The translations under genes were made by a program, and so were the position numbers. This document shows, piece after piece, positions 11,686 to 21,325 of a DNA stretch of 64,000 nt. This stretch comes from Mixophyes australis. Taxonomy: Eukaryota; Chordata; Amphibia; Anura; Limnodynastidae. Below the pieces are notes generated by a model, which saw only the letters and a program-made list of their open reading frames with translations, was not told the DNA's origin and did no database searches. The stretch covers positions 161,010,150 to 161,074,149 of the forward strand of contig JAVHZZ010000007.1 of NCBI GenBank assembly GCA_036250195.1, given 5' to 3'. The stretch's first letter is position 1, and each line of letters opens with the position of its first letter.

Positions 11686-12819
11686 TGAGCCTGATTCATT
11701 AAGAAAAGCAAGGCAAAAAAAGGAAGCCTGCCTATAGATAGTTAAGGTGGGACCTAAGCCCAAACTACTTAATTATTAATCATGTTTCATAGTGTTTCTG
11801 TATGCTAGATATATTATGTTTGAATACATTTATAGTGTCAATCTACTTTTTTCTACCCACTACTCTTCATATGTGTGTTTTTAGTTCCATTTCTGCTAGA
11901 ATGATGTCCCAATTATAAGTTGTGAACAGGATTTAAATATAGGGCTCAGCACTGAAGAAACGTATATATTTGCATATGAGCCTTTTTGATTGGGCTGTAG
12001 CCATGTCTTTTATGTATGTTCCTTCCTATTGGTAGTTTGGGCTTAGGTCCCACCTTGACTATCTATATAAGAATACTATGGACTACATAGGTACCGTCTT
12101 TCCTGAGGAAGACTGCCTTTGCACGGGTGAAGCGCGTTGATTTTGAAGATGGTATATCGAAACCATTTGGATATCAGTTTACAGTACAGACACGGGGATC
12201 AAGAAAACCCTCCTTTGTACCTAATAGGACCTTAGACGAAAGGATGCGCTTGCACACAAGAGTCCGGAAGTGATCGTGATTAGAAGAGCGCACGACGGAG
12301 GACACAGCCGGCTGGCGCTCCTCAAGTTTAAGAACTACAGGTGAGAGATTAGTACTACTTTTGGAGCGGAGACTCCGGACATGCTGTTTACTTACAGTAC
12401 CCTCTTTACTTCTGCTATGATGATTTCGGGACTTTCTTTCTGTTCTTAAATTCGAGAAATCTATGGAGGAGTTTTGAACATATTTGAAGAGGACTCCGGT
12501 GTTCTGTTTTTAGGATATATATATGTATATATCCATTGGTTACATTTTTATTTATTTTTTAATTTCCTATGCATGCACATATATTTTTTATAAATATATA
12601 TATTTTTTCTAGACTGACAATTTCATTCTTATGTTCGATTTTTTTGTCTTTGTCTGCAATTTATATAATATATATATTTTTGTATGTGTTTTTGATATTA
12701 TTCTATTTGTGGGAATAATCCTACTTTCTTATTTATAGATATAAGATTTTTTACCTATACCCTTTTCTGTTTGTTACTTAGTCCCCTCATTTAGAGCCGG
12801 GGAATATATTCTCTATCAA
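11686..12819. other. Unclassified interspersed repeat with long inverted segments
   Basis: It starts with GAGCCTGATTCATTAAG, like the termini of the foldback MITEs. A block GATAGTTAAGGTGGGACCTA... (11738-11770) reappears inverted near 12025-12070 (GTTTGGGCTTAGGTCCCACC). It also contains CCTGAGGAAG followed by GAAGCGCGTTG (about 12108-12140), a motif I associate with many amphibian repeats. The AT-rich tail has runs of ATATAT. Family not determined. Confidence 0.4.
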
Positions 12820-13536
12820 GAGTTGCGGTTACCCTCAGAGCCGTTACCTCGTCCGTTCTACATCACGGCAGTGGATGAAAGTCGCATCTCAAATAGTATT
12901 ATCACCCACCAGACTCATCCTCTGAAGATCAGAGTGGGGGTTCTGCACTCAGAATTGTTTAAGCTTCTTATCATTCCCAAAGCTTCACATTCCTTAGTCC
13001 TAGGTTTACCTTGGCTCCGGTTACATAACCCCAAAATTGGTTGGACTACGTCTTCTGAGACATAGTGTGTATCATCCTGGTGTGTATCTTGTAAGGACTC
13101 TTGCCTCCAGAGTGTCATACCTCTTAAAACCACAGTCTCCTCTGGTCAAGAGCTTCCACCGTTACCTTACAGGGACTTCTTCGATGTCTTCAGTAAAGCT
13201 GGTGCTGACTCCTTACCACCACATAGAGGGTGCAATTGTCCAATCTATTTGATGCCAGGGAAGACACCCCCTATGGGGCGTACCTACCTGCTCTCTCTTC
13301 TTGAGACTAAATCAATGTCTGAATACATCCAGGAAAACCTTGAGAAGGGGATTATCGTCCATCTTCCTCACCTGCCGGAGCAGGTTTCTTTTTTGTGAAG
13401 AAAAACTATGGCGGTCTCCGCCCCTGCATTGACTATAGAGGTTTGAACGATATTACCATTAAAAATCGCTATCCTTTGCCCCTAATCACGAAGTTGTAGA
13501 TTTAAGAGGGGCTTACAATTTAATTAGAATTCGTAC
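12820..13536 (+). pseudogene. Ty3/gypsy pol fragment: protease and start of reverse transcriptase
   Basis: The first frame (12823-13065) encodes a retropepsin-flank peptide with HPLKIRVGVLHSELF and LVLGLPWLRLHNPKIGW, typical of vertebrate gypsy protease. After frame changes come KTPPMGRTYLLSLLETKSMS-like and [24 protein letters not shown] peptides (about 13255-13450), the N-terminal part of reverse transcriptase. An internal deletion near 13495 joins this to DLRGAYNLIRI and the match stops. The catalytic YxDD segment, RNase H and integrase are absent. Dead fragment. Confidence 0.8.
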
Positions 13537-13613
13537 ATATGTTTGTGAACTATGTATTCAGTGCACAGATTTAATACAATACTCATTGTACACTACCCTA
13601 CTTGGGCCTGATT

Positions 13614-13936
13614 CATTAAGGATCTCAAATGAAGAGGATACTCATTTCAGTCTCCTGGACAAAACCATGTTACAATGGAAGGGGTGCAAATAAGTGTTCT
13701 GTTTTGCACACAAGTTAAATACTGACTGTTTTTTCATGTAACACACAAATATTTGATAGCATATTTGTACACTGAAATTTAAAGTTGATATTTGTGTGTT
13801 ACATGAAAAAACAGGCAGTATTTAACTTGTGTGCAAAACAGAACACTTATTTGCACCCCTTCCATTGTAACATGGTTATGTCCAGGAGACTGAAATGAGA
13901 ATCCTCTTCATTTAAGAACCTTAATGAATCAGGCCC
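13614..13936. mobile_element. Foldback MITE, family GGGCCTGATTCATTAA, copy 1
   Basis: 323 bp that fold almost end to end; the left half is repeated inverted in the right half (for example CTGACTGTTTTTTCATGTAAC against GTTACATGAAAAAACAG). Termini are GGGCCTG...CAGGCCC, flanked by CTT at 13611-13613 and 13937-13939. A 3-bp duplication would suit PIF/Harbinger-type insertion, though that superfamily usually prefers TWA. No coding sequence. Confidence 0.85.
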
Positions 13937-13974
13937 CTTGTCATTATTCACTGCTCCACCTACTGATCTACCTA

Positions 13975-14228
13975 CGGTCATAATATTACGTTTACCATAT
14001 TCTCTGTGCCCTGAGAACTACTGTTACATAGTAGGGTTAGAACCCCCCTCTCTCTCCAATATTCCCCAGTGGTAGCAATGATTACACCGGGAAGCAGAGA
14101 CAACACAACAGCTATATGTTTGTAGAAACAGTATATAAAGAGCTGTATTTTGTATTTCAACTGTAGTATCATCTATACTTTAGTGTGATCTCTAGTACCT
14201 TCAACAAGTGTGTAAAGGTCCTTATAAG
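13975..14228 (+). other. Left half of a probable LTR split by hAT B
   Basis: A TATA box (TATATAAA, 14132-14139) lies about 90 bp before the hAT B insertion. Joining this flank to the sequence after the element brings an AATAAA (20519-20524) to about 105 bp downstream of the TATA box. That is the spacing of a U3 promoter and an R-region polyadenylation signal in an LTR. LTR ends and a partner copy were not found. Confidence 0.35.
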
Positions 14229-14244
14229 TAGAGATGGGCGGGTC

Positions 14245-14313
14245 CGGTTCTCCGAGAACCGAACCCACCCGAACTTTGGGTATCCGAGTACCGAGCTGAG
14301 CAGCTCGGTACTC
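14245..14313. promoter_or_regulatory. Subterminal palindromes of hAT B
   Basis: Two perfect palindromes sit just inside the 5' end: 14245-14261 (CGGTTCTC, one-base centre, GAGAACCG) and 14286-14313 (GAGTACCGAGCTG, two-base centre, inverse). hAT transposases bind subterminal repeats as well as the terminal repeat, so these are candidate transposase sites. That role is inferred. Confidence 0.5.
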
Positions 14314-14400
14314 TCCCGCCCATTCCGAATCCAAATCGAGGCCGAACGTCATTGTGACGTTGTCGGATCTCGGGACTCGGTTCTCGCGATACTTCAACTT

Positions 14401-14408
14401 TATAAATA
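14401..14408 (+). promoter_or_regulatory. TATA box of hAT B transposase promoter
   Basis: TATAAATA lies about 170 bp inside the 5' end and before the leader tandem array. Related A and C copies have similar AT-rich words at the same relative place, followed by a GCCATYTT motif. It is the most likely core promoter element for the transposase transcript. Confidence 0.5.
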
Positions 14409-14578
14409 CACGCCTCCACAGCAATCCATCGCCATTTGACAGAGGGAGAGAGCAGGGTGTAGTCATAGGCTAATTAGAGCAGGGACAGAGAATACAATAT
14501 TGTTCTTGCAATTGCTCTAACCAAAATCGCTAGTGCAGAGAGGAGGATAGAGGTTTATTATTTTTTCTTCATATTTGG

Positions 14579-15590
14579 CACTCCCCAGCGCTTTTGGGGT
14601 GTCCCCCATAATTGTGCATTAATATTTCTGGCTGTCAAAAGTCATATCTGTCAGCAGTATCTACTAAATAATTTGTAGCACACCTCAGTGTTTTTGGGGT
14701 GTCCTCCCTAATTGTGCATTAATATTTCTGGCTGTCAAAAGTCATATCTGTCAGCAGTATCTACTAAATAATTTTTAGCACTCCTCAGTGTTTTTGGGGT
14801 GTCCTCCCTAATTGTGCATTAATATTTCTGGCTGTCAAAAGTCATATCTGTCAGCAGTATCTACTCAATAATTTTTAGCACTCCTCAGTGTTTTTGGGGT
14901 GTCCTCCCTAATTGTGCATTAATATTTCTGGCTGTCAAAAGTCATATCTGTCAGCAGTATCTACTCAATATTTTTTAGCACTCCTCAGTGTTTTTGGGGT
15001 GTCCTCCCTAATTGTGCATTAATATTTCTGGCTGTCAAAAGTCATATCTGTCAGCAGTATCTACTCAATAATTTTTAGCACTCCTCAGTGTTTTTGGGGT
15101 GTCCTCCCTAATTGTGCATTAATATTTCTGGCTGTCAAAAGTCATATCTGTCAGCAGTATCTACTCAATAATTTTTAGCACTCCTCAGTGTTTTTGGGGT
15201 GTCCTCCCTAATTGTGCATTAATATTTCTGGCTGTCAAAAGTCATATCTGTCAGCAGTATCTACTCAATAATTTTTAGCACTCCTCAGTGTTTTTGGGGT
15301 GTCCTCCCTAATTGTGCATTAATATTTCTGGCTGTCAAAAGTCATATCTGTCAGCAGTATCTACTCAATAATTTTTAGCACTCCTCAGTGTTTTTGGGGT
15401 GTCCTCCCTAATTGTGCATTAATATTTCTGGCTGTCAAAAGTCATATCTGTCAGCAGTATCTACTCAATAATTTTTAGCACTCCTCAGTGTTTTTGGGGT
15501 GTCCTCCCTAATTGTGCATTAATATTTCTGGCTGTCAAAAGTCATAACTGTCAGCAGAATCTACTAAATAATTTTTAGCACTCCCCAGTG
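14579..15590. repeat. Ten-unit, 100-bp tandem array in hAT B leader
   Basis: Units start at exactly 100-bp steps: the word ATTGTGCATT recurs at 14611, 14711 and so on to 15511. Each unit holds TTTTTGGGGTGTCC, a 'TCTGGCTGTCAAAAGTCATA' segment and CTGTCAGCAGTATCTACT. Internal units are almost identical; the first and last are the most diverged. The array stops 13 bp before the transposase ATG, so it would be 5' untranslated leader. Confidence 0.95.
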
Positions 15591-15603
15591 GTTTGCGCTC
15601 AGA

Positions 15604-18597
15604 ATGGATTCAAAGCAGTCCACATATGATCTAAATGAGCAACCAGGTTCTGTCACCAGTCCTGATGTTAGTGTTCCCAGTACGTCATCTGGCCAAGGCG
15701 ATGTCAAACAACAGAGTGTTTTCAAATTAGTGCAAAAAACAAAAACCAAAAAAAAATTTACTGTATTGAAGCGAAAAAGAAGTGTAACTGAGCAAAAGTT
15801 AAGTGACGATAAAAAAAAAATTGCAAGCATGCCATTCTACACACGCAGTGGCAAAGAGAGAATGAGGCCTTCACCTTTGGCTATTAGTGGCAGATCCCAA
15901 AAAGTTACCCAGGCTACAATTGGTGCACAACTACTGTTACGCGTCAAAGCTGAGCTGCAAGATAACAGTGAGGCATTACAGGAGAATATTTGCTCTGATT
16001 CACAAATGACAACAATCCCTGTGGAGAGTCCATCCAACAGTGGGATGTCTAATCGTGAGCATTCTGCTGATGTGTGCCTTAATAGCCCGAGTGTAGCCGG
16101 TGATACCCAAATTGAGGATGCCACTTTGGAATTAGAAGAGGATGAGGGGGAGATTTGTGTAGGCGACGAGGGCGCTAATGAGGATGTTGATGAGGATGAG
16201 GTTGTTTGTGTAAGTCCTGCACCAGTGGCAGCAGTTCTGGCACGTGACAAGAAAAAGGCCATTGTCATGCCTGGGCATAAAACAAAAAAATCCACTTCTT
16301 ATGTGTGGAATTATTTCTACCCAAATCCAGACAACAACTGTATAGCCATTTGTAGTGTATGTGAAGCCACAGTCAGTCGAGGGAGGGACCTTAACCATCT
16401 TGGAACCTCGTCTATGTTACGCCATTTAACGAGAGTTCATGGCAAAGTGTTGGGAAAAGCTGAAAGTTCTTCCCAAAAGAATACAAGCACTCCCTCATCA
16501 GCTAAGACCCTCCGCTCACCGACATACCGACGGCTACAAAATACACCCACCACACCATCCTCATCAATATCCTCAGTAGCGCTCGGAGTTAGCCCGGCAT
16601 CCCACTTAAGGCTGGATGACTCCGGCACTATTATTGATTCCTCTGAAGAAAGCGTTAGTCCTGCTGCTGCTGTTGCTGCTGCTGGGGGTGAATCGTCATC
16701 CCAGAGGCAGGTGAATAAAATGAGCAGTCCTACATTTCAGCAATTAACTGTGAAACAATCATTTGCGAGGGGAAGCAAATATGACAGCAGTCACCCAGTC
16801 GCCAAGCGAATCACAGACGCCATGGCTGCAATGTTAGTGTTAGATCTGCGTCCAATCTCCACAATAAACGCAGCTGGTTTTTCACAGTTAATTGAGGTTT
16901 TGTGTCCGCGTTACAGAATTCCATCGCGACACCATTTCTCCCGTAAAGCTATTCCACAACTATACCAAAAAGTGTGTAAAAATGTAGAGATTGCGCTGAA
17001 AAATGCCATTCTGCCCACTGTTCACTTAACCACAGATATGTGGACAAGTGGAAGTGGCCAAACCAAAGACTATATGACTGTGACAGCCCACTGGGTTGGT
17101 CATTCACCTTCACCAGCAGGAACAGCAGCAGCATGTACACCACTACGTAACATTTGTCACAGGCAGGCCACTCTTTGTATCACCGGCTTCACTAACAGGC
17201 ATACGGCTGAAAATTTGTTACGCAAACTGAGAGATGTGATTGATGCATGGCTTATACCACTCGGACTCTCCCCAGGGTATGTCATTTCAGATAACGCCAA
17301 CAATATAGTGCGAGCATTACAGCTGGGTGATTTCCAACATATTCCCTGTTTTGCTCACACCATCAACTTGGTGGTGCAGAGCTTCCTACGAAATAACCGT
17401 GAGGTGCAGGAGATGCTTTCGGTGGCCCGTAAAATTTCAGGCCATTTCAGGCATTCAGCCACAGCATGTAGGAGATTACAGCAGCTCCAAGAGCAGTTTA
17501 ACTTGCCCTGCCACCAACTTAAGCAAGAGGTGGTAACTCGGTGGAATTCCACCCTGTACATGCTTCAGAGGATGGAGGAACAGCGCAAAGCCATCCAAGC
17601 ATATTGCACAAGTCATGACATTGGGAAAGGAGGGGGGATGTATTTCACTCTTGCACAGTGGGGAATCCTTTCAGTGCTGTGCAAGGTGCTGAAACCATTT
17701 GAAGTTGTGACATGTGAGGTCAGTGCAGACTCTGCTAGTTTGAGCCAAGTCATTCCTTTAATTAGACTATTGGAAAAGCAGCTTGAGAAAATGAAGGAGG
17801 AGCTGAAAGCAAGCAATTCAGCAAAGTATGTTGGCCTTGTCGATCAAGTACTTAATTCGCTTCACAATGATCCTCGAGTTATTAAGATCTTGAACTCGGA
17901 TCAGTACGTTTTGGCCACTGTGCTTGATCCAAGGTTTAAAACCTACATTGAGTCTTTACTTGTAAATGAGCGAGATGTGAACTTTTGCAAGGAGCTATTG
18001 CTCAGCAAGTTGGCCGCTGAACTGGGCCTCGGCTTGACGACGTGTCCTCCTTCACTTTCTCAAGCTGTTGCTCGTAAAAAATTAAATTTCCAAAAAAGAA
18101 GCAGGGAAGACACAGGGGGCAGACCAGAACAATTTAACATCTGGGCTGGTTTGAAGGATTTTTCAAAAAAATGTGTCACTTTGCCCATAACTCCATCCAA
18201 TATGAGTATAAACATGCAAAGGATGGTGGAGGATTACTTTCAAGAGGTAGTTGATATGGAAATGTCAGACAGTCCCTTTCCTTACTGGGAAGAAAAGCAG
18301 GCCATTTGGAAACCCATGTACAAACTTGCTTTGCAATACCTAAGCTGCCCACCCTCCAGTGTGTACTCTGAACGAGTGTTCAGCACAGCAGGGAACTTAG
18401 TCAGTGATCGCCGTAGAAGGTTACTTCCCAAAAATGTGGAGAAAATGATGTTTATAAAAATGAACTACATCTTCCACGAGGAAGGCCTTCACCATCCAAG
18501 ACATCCAAGCACTGACTGTTCTCTAATGGCGGATTCAAGCGGCGATGAATTGATAGTCTGTGATGATGACGTACACACTGATGAGGGTGAGGATTAA
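15604..18597 (+). CDS. hAT-superfamily transposase, intact 997-aa ORF
   Basis: Cut-and-paste transposase that would bind the element ends in the nucleus, excise it with hairpin flank formation and insert it with 8-bp duplications. Residues 1-90 are basic and lysine-rich, a likely nuclear localisation signal; about 180-215 are acidic. A BED zinc finger follows (KSTSYVWNYFYP onward) with C250-x2-C253 and H274-x4-H279. The RNase H-like core has TTDMWTSG with D478 and VISDNANNIV with D563. The C-terminal dimerisation region has VYSERVFSTAGNLVSDRRRR; E923 in SERVFS is the candidate third catalytic acid. The tail is acidic. This ATG is the first in frame and directly follows the leader array. The open frame contrasts with the broken copies at 2731 and 41122. 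About 1000 aa is long for hAT, partly from the extended N-terminus. Expression cannot be judged from sequence. Confidence 0.95.
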   Translation: MDSKQSTYDLNEQPGSVTSPDVSVPSTSSGQGDVKQQSVFKLVQKTKTKKKFTVLKRKRSVTEQKLSDDKKKIASMPFYTRSGKERMRPSPLAISGRSQKVTQATIGAQLLLRVKAELQDNSEALQENICSDSQMTTIPVESPSNSGMSNREHSADVCLNSPSVAGDTQIEDATLELEEDEGEICVGDEGANEDVDEDEVVCVSPAPVAAVLARDKKKAIVMPGHKTKKSTSYVWNYFYPNPDNNCIAICSVCEATVSRGRDLNHLGTSSMLRHLTRVHGKVLGKAESSSQKNTSTPSSAKTLRSPTYRRLQNTPTTPSSSISSVALGVSPASHLRLDDSGTIIDSSEESVSPAAAVAAAGGESSSQRQVNKMSSPTFQQLTVKQSFARGSKYDSSHPVAKRITDAMAAMLVLDLRPISTINAAGFSQLIEVLCPRYRIPSRHHFSRKAIPQLYQKVCKNVEIALKNAILPTVHLTTDMWTSGSGQTKDYMTVTAHWVGHSPSPAGTAAACTPLRNICHRQATLCITGFTNRHTAENLLRKLRDVIDAWLIPLGLSPGYVISDNANNIVRALQLGDFQHIPCFAHTINLVVQSFLRNNREVQEMLSVARKISGHFRHSATACRRLQQLQEQFNLPCHQLKQEVVTRWNSTLYMLQRMEEQRKAIQAYCTSHDIGKGGGMYFTLAQWGILSVLCKVLKPFEVVTCEVSADSASLSQVIPLIRLLEKQLEKMKEELKASNSAKYVGLVDQVLNSLHNDPRVIKILNSDQYVLATVLDPRFKTYIESLLVNERDVNFCKELLLSKLAAELGLGLTTCPPSLSQAVARKKLNFQKRSREDTGGRPEQFNIWAGLKDFSKKCVTLPITPSNMSINMQRMVEDYFQEVVDMEMSDSPFPYWEEKQAIWKPMYKLALQYLSCPPSSVYSERVFSTAGNLVSDRRRRLLPKNVEKMMFIKMNYIFHEEGLHHPRHPSTDCSLMADSSGDELIVCDDDVHTDEGED

Positions 18598-18754
18598 GCT
18601 GAAGATGATGCCGATAACATCTTTTTAAAACTTTCTATGTAAGTGTAGGGTGCAATCTACCCCCAAAGAGGAAAGGGACTTGTGGCATTTCCATATCACA
18701 TACCATCTTGAAAGGCTGCTGTTAGGGCAATTTATCCTTAAGGGTAGGGTGTCA

Positions 18755-20105
18755 TAGACAGAGTGACCCTAAACTGGCTTTGTCCATTTTTCATAATATT
18801 GTACAGTCTATAATGGCTGAATTTTTGGGTATTTTATACAAGTGGAGGGGGGCCTAGAGAGACAGAGTGACCCCAAACTGTCTTTCTCCATGTCAATTAA
18901 TATTGTACAGTCTATAATGGCTGAATTTTTTAGTATTTTATACAAGTGGAGGGGGGCCTAGAGAGACAGAAACCAAACTGGCTTTCTCCATGTCAATTAA
19001 TATTGTACAGTCTATAATGGCTGAATTTTTTGGTATTTTATACAAGTGGAGGGGGGCCTAGAGAGACAGAGTGACCCCAAACTGTCTTTCTCCATGTCAA
19101 TTAATATTGTACAGTCTATAATGGCTGAATTTTTTAGTATTTTATACAAGTGGAGGGGGGCCTAGAGAGACAGAAACCAAACTGGCTTTCTCCATGTCAA
19201 TTAATATTGTACAGTCTATAATGGCTGAATTTTTTGGTATTTTATACAAGTGGAGGGGGGCCTAGAGAGACAAAGTGACCCCAAACTGTCTTTCTCCATG
19301 TCAATTAATATTGTACAGTCTATAATGGCTGAATTTTTTAGTATTTTATACAAGTGGAGGGGGGCCTAGAGAGACAGAAACCAAACTGGCTTTCTCCATG
19401 TCAATTAATATTGTACAGTCTATAATGGCTGAATTTTTTGGTATTTTATACAAGTGGAGGGGGGCCTAGAGAGACAGAGTGACCCCAAACTGTCTTTATC
19501 CATGTCAATTAATATTGTACAGTCTATAATGGCTGAATTTTTTAGTATTTTATACAAGTGGAGGGGGGCCTAGAGAGACAGAAACCAAACTGGCTTTCTC
19601 CATGTCAATTAATATTGTACAGTCTATAATGGCTGAATTTTTTGGTATTTTATACAAGTGGAGGGGGGCCTAGAGAGACAGAGTGACCCCAAACTGTCTT
19701 TCTCCATGTCAATTAATATTGTACAGTCTATAATGGCTGAATTTTTTAGTATTTTATACAAGTGGAGGGGGGCCTTGAGAGACAGAAACCAAACTGGCTT
19801 TCTCCATGTCAATTAATATTGTACAGTCTATAATGGCTGAATTTTTTGGTATTTTATACAAGTGGAGGGGGGCCTTGAGAGACAGAAACCAAACTGGCTT
19901 TCTCCATGTCAATTAATATTGTACAGTCTATAATGGCTGAATTTTTTGGTATTTTATACAAGTGGAGGGGGGCCTTGAGAGACAGAAACCAAACTGGCTT
20001 TCTCCATGTCAATTAATATTGTACAGTCTATAATGGCTGAATTTTTTGTTTTTTTAAAAAAGTGGAGGGGGGCCTATAGAGACAGAAAGCAAACTGTCTT
20101 TTTCC
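18755..20105. repeat. Higher-order tandem array (104/100-bp alternating units) in hAT B 3' region
   Basis: The word GTGGAGGGGGGCCT starts at 18842, 18946, 19046, 19150, 19250, 19354, 19454, 19558, 19658, 19762, 19862, 19962 and 20062. Steps alternate 104 and 100 bp and end with three 100-bp steps. The 104-bp type has CAGAGTGACCCCAAACTGTC; the 100-bp type has CAGAAACCAAACTGGC. The real period is therefore a 204-bp dimer repeated about five times. The array follows the transposase stop codon, so it would lie in the 3' untranslated region. Confidence 0.93.
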
Positions 20106-20215
20106 ATTTCTTTACATATTTAACTATAAGTGTAGGGTGTAATATACATTCAAAGACGATGGCTGCATTGCCAATATGCATAGATGGAGAGGAAGACAAT
20201 CTGTTTTGTGTGTAG

Positions 20216-20221
20216 AATAAA
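20216..20221 (+). terminator. Polyadenylation signal of hAT B
   Basis: AATAAA located after the 3' tandem array and before the CCAAAAC-rich end. It is the first canonical signal after the transposase stop and the best candidate for transcript 3'-end formation. Confidence 0.5.
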
Positions 20222-20337
20222 TGAAGGCCTACCAACGAAGAATTAAACAGTTTTTTTGGATGATTTATTACCTCAACAATTAGATTACTTATCTCTAAAA
20301 CAGTTGGAGCACTAAATTGGGTTATTTTAGGCACAAA

Positions 20338-20490
20338 AACATGTATTTTCCAACAAAATAGCAAAACAAAACCAAACAAAACCAAAACCAAAACCAAAAC
20401 ACGCAATGGCGGTTTTGCAAAACCAAAACCAAAACCAAAACACGACGGTAATCCAGATCCAAAACCGAATCCAAAACCAAAACACGGGGG
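20338..20490. promoter_or_regulatory. CCAAAAC-rich subterminal repeats of hAT B
   Basis: About twenty iterations of AAAACC/CCAAAAC words precede the 3' terminal repeat. Copies A and C have the same kind of sequence at their 3' ends (AACCCAAAACC), although the internal arrays differ. Short reiterated subterminal motifs are the usual transposase-binding sites in hAT elements; the role here is inferred. Confidence 0.5.
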
Positions 20491-20514
20491 TCAGTGACCA
20501 TCTCTACTTATAAG

Positions 20515-20990
20515 GAGCAATAAACATCACTGCTTTAAGATTCTTCCTGACTCCCACTACCAGCTGTATCCTGAGACCAACAGTTAAGAGCTTACACTCT
20601 AATCCGTTCCCCGGCTGTCCTGTGTTGAACCCAGGGTCTCTGTGTCAAGACTGTGCCTGCTACTTAGCAGTTCAAATCCATAGTAAGCGGTCAGGAGGTA
20701 CCAGCCAACCCACAGCAAAGAGGCGCTGCAGCAGCTATACCAGCTACCCAGAAGTAAGCAGTTCCAGGTGCCGGTGAAGAAGCCTGGTGGTGGCAGCTGA
20801 ATCCTGCTACAACCATTGTGCAGTGGGCGTTCGCAAGTCAGCGACAGTCTGGTTACGGGTGACACCAGTAGCAGTAACAGTCAGTTACTGACGGTGAGAA
20901 AGAAACCCAAATAAACTATGTAACATCACTTCTCTCCCCAAGACTGGGCGACAGTCGGACCATCCGGTCACAACAACAAAAAGCAACTAA
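20515..20990 (+). other. Right half of the LTR-like sequence split by hAT B
   Basis: Continues the flank broken at 14228. AATAAA at 20519-20524 fits an LTR R region, followed by GC-rich sequence with no coding frame. No retroelement internal domain follows before 21000. Confidence 0.3.
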
Positions 20991-21220
20991 TCTTTAGCCA
21001 TATTTACAAAGAAAGATGGTAGATTTGACAATAATATAAGTCTGCAATTTTACAATTCAGGTGGAGTAGAAAACAGGGAATGCTCAGATGTGAGTAAGGA
21101 TATAACACTAACAAATGTAATGAGAGGAACAATAGGACATAATACACAACTGGCTAGAATAAGACCAGAAGGTATCATATGAAGGCATCAGAAAGGTAAT
21201 ATGTACACTAATTACTAAGC

Positions 21221-21325
21221 TCATCATCATCATCTATTTATATAGCGCCACTAATTCCGCAGCGCTGTACAGAGAACTCACTCACATCAGTCCCTGTCCC
21301 AATAGAGCTTACAGTCTAAATTAAA
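21221..21325 (-). mobile_element. SINE/L2-type 3' tail, minus strand
   Basis: Starts with a CAT microsatellite, then TATATAGCGCCACTAATTCCG and CAGCGCTGTACAGAGAACT. This is the inverse of the tail seen at 8520-8627. The 5' part of the retroposon is absent. Confidence 0.75.

Larger units (their letters stand above)
14229..20506 (+). mobile_element. Complete hAT DNA transposon, element B, with intact transposase
   Basis: 6278 bp with terminal inverted repeats TAGAGATGG and CCATCTCTA. It is flanked by perfect 8-bp target duplications CTTATAAG at 14221-14228 and 20507-20514. In order it holds two subterminal palindromes, a TATA box, a ten-unit 100-bp tandem array, a 997-codon transposase, a second tandem array with 104/100-bp units, a polyadenylation signal and a CCAAAAC-rich 3' subterminal region. 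Superfamily is certain from the duplication size and the enzyme. The perfect duplication and open frame suggest a recent insertion that may still encode an active enzyme. Confidence 0.95.
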
